Source of the DNA: Candidatus Agathobaculum merdigallinarum
Lineage (GTDB): Bacteria; Bacillota; Clostridia; Oscillospirales; Butyricicoccaceae
Assembly: GCA_019115425.1 (NCBI GenBank)
Contig: DXDO01000184.1
Location: 1 to 5,605, forward strand
Direction of reading: 5' to 3'
DNA: 5,605 nucleotides
Made by a program: the position numbers and the translations under genes. This document shows, piece after piece, positions 5,424 through 5,605 of the stretch. The notes under the pieces are model-generated. The model was not told where the DNA came from and ran no database searches. It saw only the letters and a list, made by a program, of their open reading frames with translations. Each line of letters opens with the position of its first letter. Positions within the stretch are counted from its first letter, which is position 1.

Positions 5424-5605
5424 GTTGAAGCAAATTGATGGTATCACTCAACTGGGAGCCTGTGAAATGAAAAGTATGCCCCATGAGCAACTAACCATCA
5501 ACAACTTCATATTCGCACTCGTTAAGCTTCCGTTTTGTGAAGAATATGGGGGTATAGCTCAGCTGGGAGCCCGGTTGAAGCGGTAAACAACCCCCGTACA
5601 GGGAA
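5424..5605 (+). ncRNA. Candidate structured RNA with two tRNA D-arm-like modules (runs off the window)
   Basis: Module A: TTGATGGT (5435-5442) pairs with ACCATCAA (5494-5501) and encloses CTC-AACTGG-GAG (5447-5458). Linker: ATATTC (5509-5514) pairs with GAATAT (5542-5547), extended inward by CAC/GTG. Module B: GGGGGT (5548-5553) pairs with ACCCCC (5590-5595) and encloses GCTC-AGCTGG-GAGC (5557-5570); a CCG/CGG hairpin with a 7-nt loop (5571-5583) is possible. The modules are offset by exactly 111 nt and share 19 of 23 positions (5440-5462 with 5551-5573). Their closing helices differ at two base pairs in a compensatory way (A-U and U-A become G-C). The 5' part of module B resembles bacterial tRNA-Ala through the D-arm, but no anticodon or T-arm follows. 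A competing fold in module A pairs CTCA and TGGG with CCCATGAG. I cannot assign a known family. The 3' end is outside the window. Confidence 0.6.
5467..5586 (+). CDS. Doubtful 39-residue open frame within the RNA region
   Basis: An ATG at 5467 opens a frame to TAA at 5584-5586. GGGAG at 5454-5458, 8 nt upstream, could serve as a ribosome binding site, and a 10-codon frame from 5438 ends in an overlapping ATGA. However, GGGAG is part of the D-arm-like hairpin. The C-terminal GGIAQLGARL is the typical false translation of a tRNA-like D-arm, and the frame runs through predicted helices. It is listed because it sits under a strong promoter and may be read as a gene; I think the RNA reading more likely. 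Confidence 0.15.
   Translation: MKSMPHEQLTINNFIFALVKLPFCEEYGGIAQLGARLKR

Noticed and set aside
5548..5605. tRNA-Ala gene
   Set aside because: Only the acceptor 5' strand and D-arm match. The D-arm spacing is 2 nt short, and no proper anticodon stem or T-arm follows.
5424..5605. Common riboswitch classes (cobalamin, TPP, SAM, glycine, c-di-GMP, fluoride) and T-box
   Set aside because: I could not find their conserved core sequences. The terminal ACAGGGAA faintly recalls part of the cobalamin core, but its required neighbours are absent.
1..5605. CRISPR arrays, insertion sequences or attachment sites
   Set aside because: No regularly spaced repeats, transposase-like frames or terminal inverted repeats were seen.

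Overview
The window (about 57% GC by impression) looks like a chromosomal piece from a Gram-positive, Clostridia-type Firmicute, perhaps an Oscillospirales gut bacterium. This rests on strong AGGAGG-like ribosome binding sites, sigma-A type promoters, a secreted protein with S-layer homology (SLH) repeats, a lipobox lipoprotein and a YczE-like membrane protein. Genus assignment is inference only.

Layout. (1) 1-789: upstream region with two small palindromes and an extended -10 promoter, then a YczE-type integral membrane protein on the + strand. (2) 800-840: a hairpin terminator shared with the convergent gene. (3) 846-2084: two minus-strand genes, an Ogt-type methylated-DNA--cysteine methyltransferase and, upstream of it, a TetR-family regulator. 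(4) 2085-2210: a compact divergent control region with a good promoter on each strand and two related inverted repeats 30 bp apart, placed exactly on the rightward promoter. (5) 2211-4655: a large secreted protein with SLH repeats, an intact M28 aminopeptidase domain and a second HEYGH zinc-peptidase domain whose spacing resembles the catalytic domain of anthrax lethal factor. (6) 4761-5328: a small lipoprotein gene broken by a +1 frameshift. (7) 5342-5605: a homopurine repeat, a consensus TTGACA-N17-TATAAT promoter, and an apparently structured RNA that runs off the window.

How the parts fit. The TetR protein probably represses the two-headed peptidase from the shared intergenic region and may affect its own gene. 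The peptidase would act at the cell surface on extracellular peptides or proteins. The lipoprotein follows in the same direction and may be its surface companion. The methyltransferase is a housekeeping DNA-repair gene that may be co-transcribed with tetR.

The most unusual part is the right end. Two copies of a tRNA D-arm-like motif lie exactly 111 bp apart. Each is closed by its own helix, the two helices differ by compensatory base pairs, and a further hairpin lies between them. This is a candidate non-coding RNA that I cannot assign to a known family.
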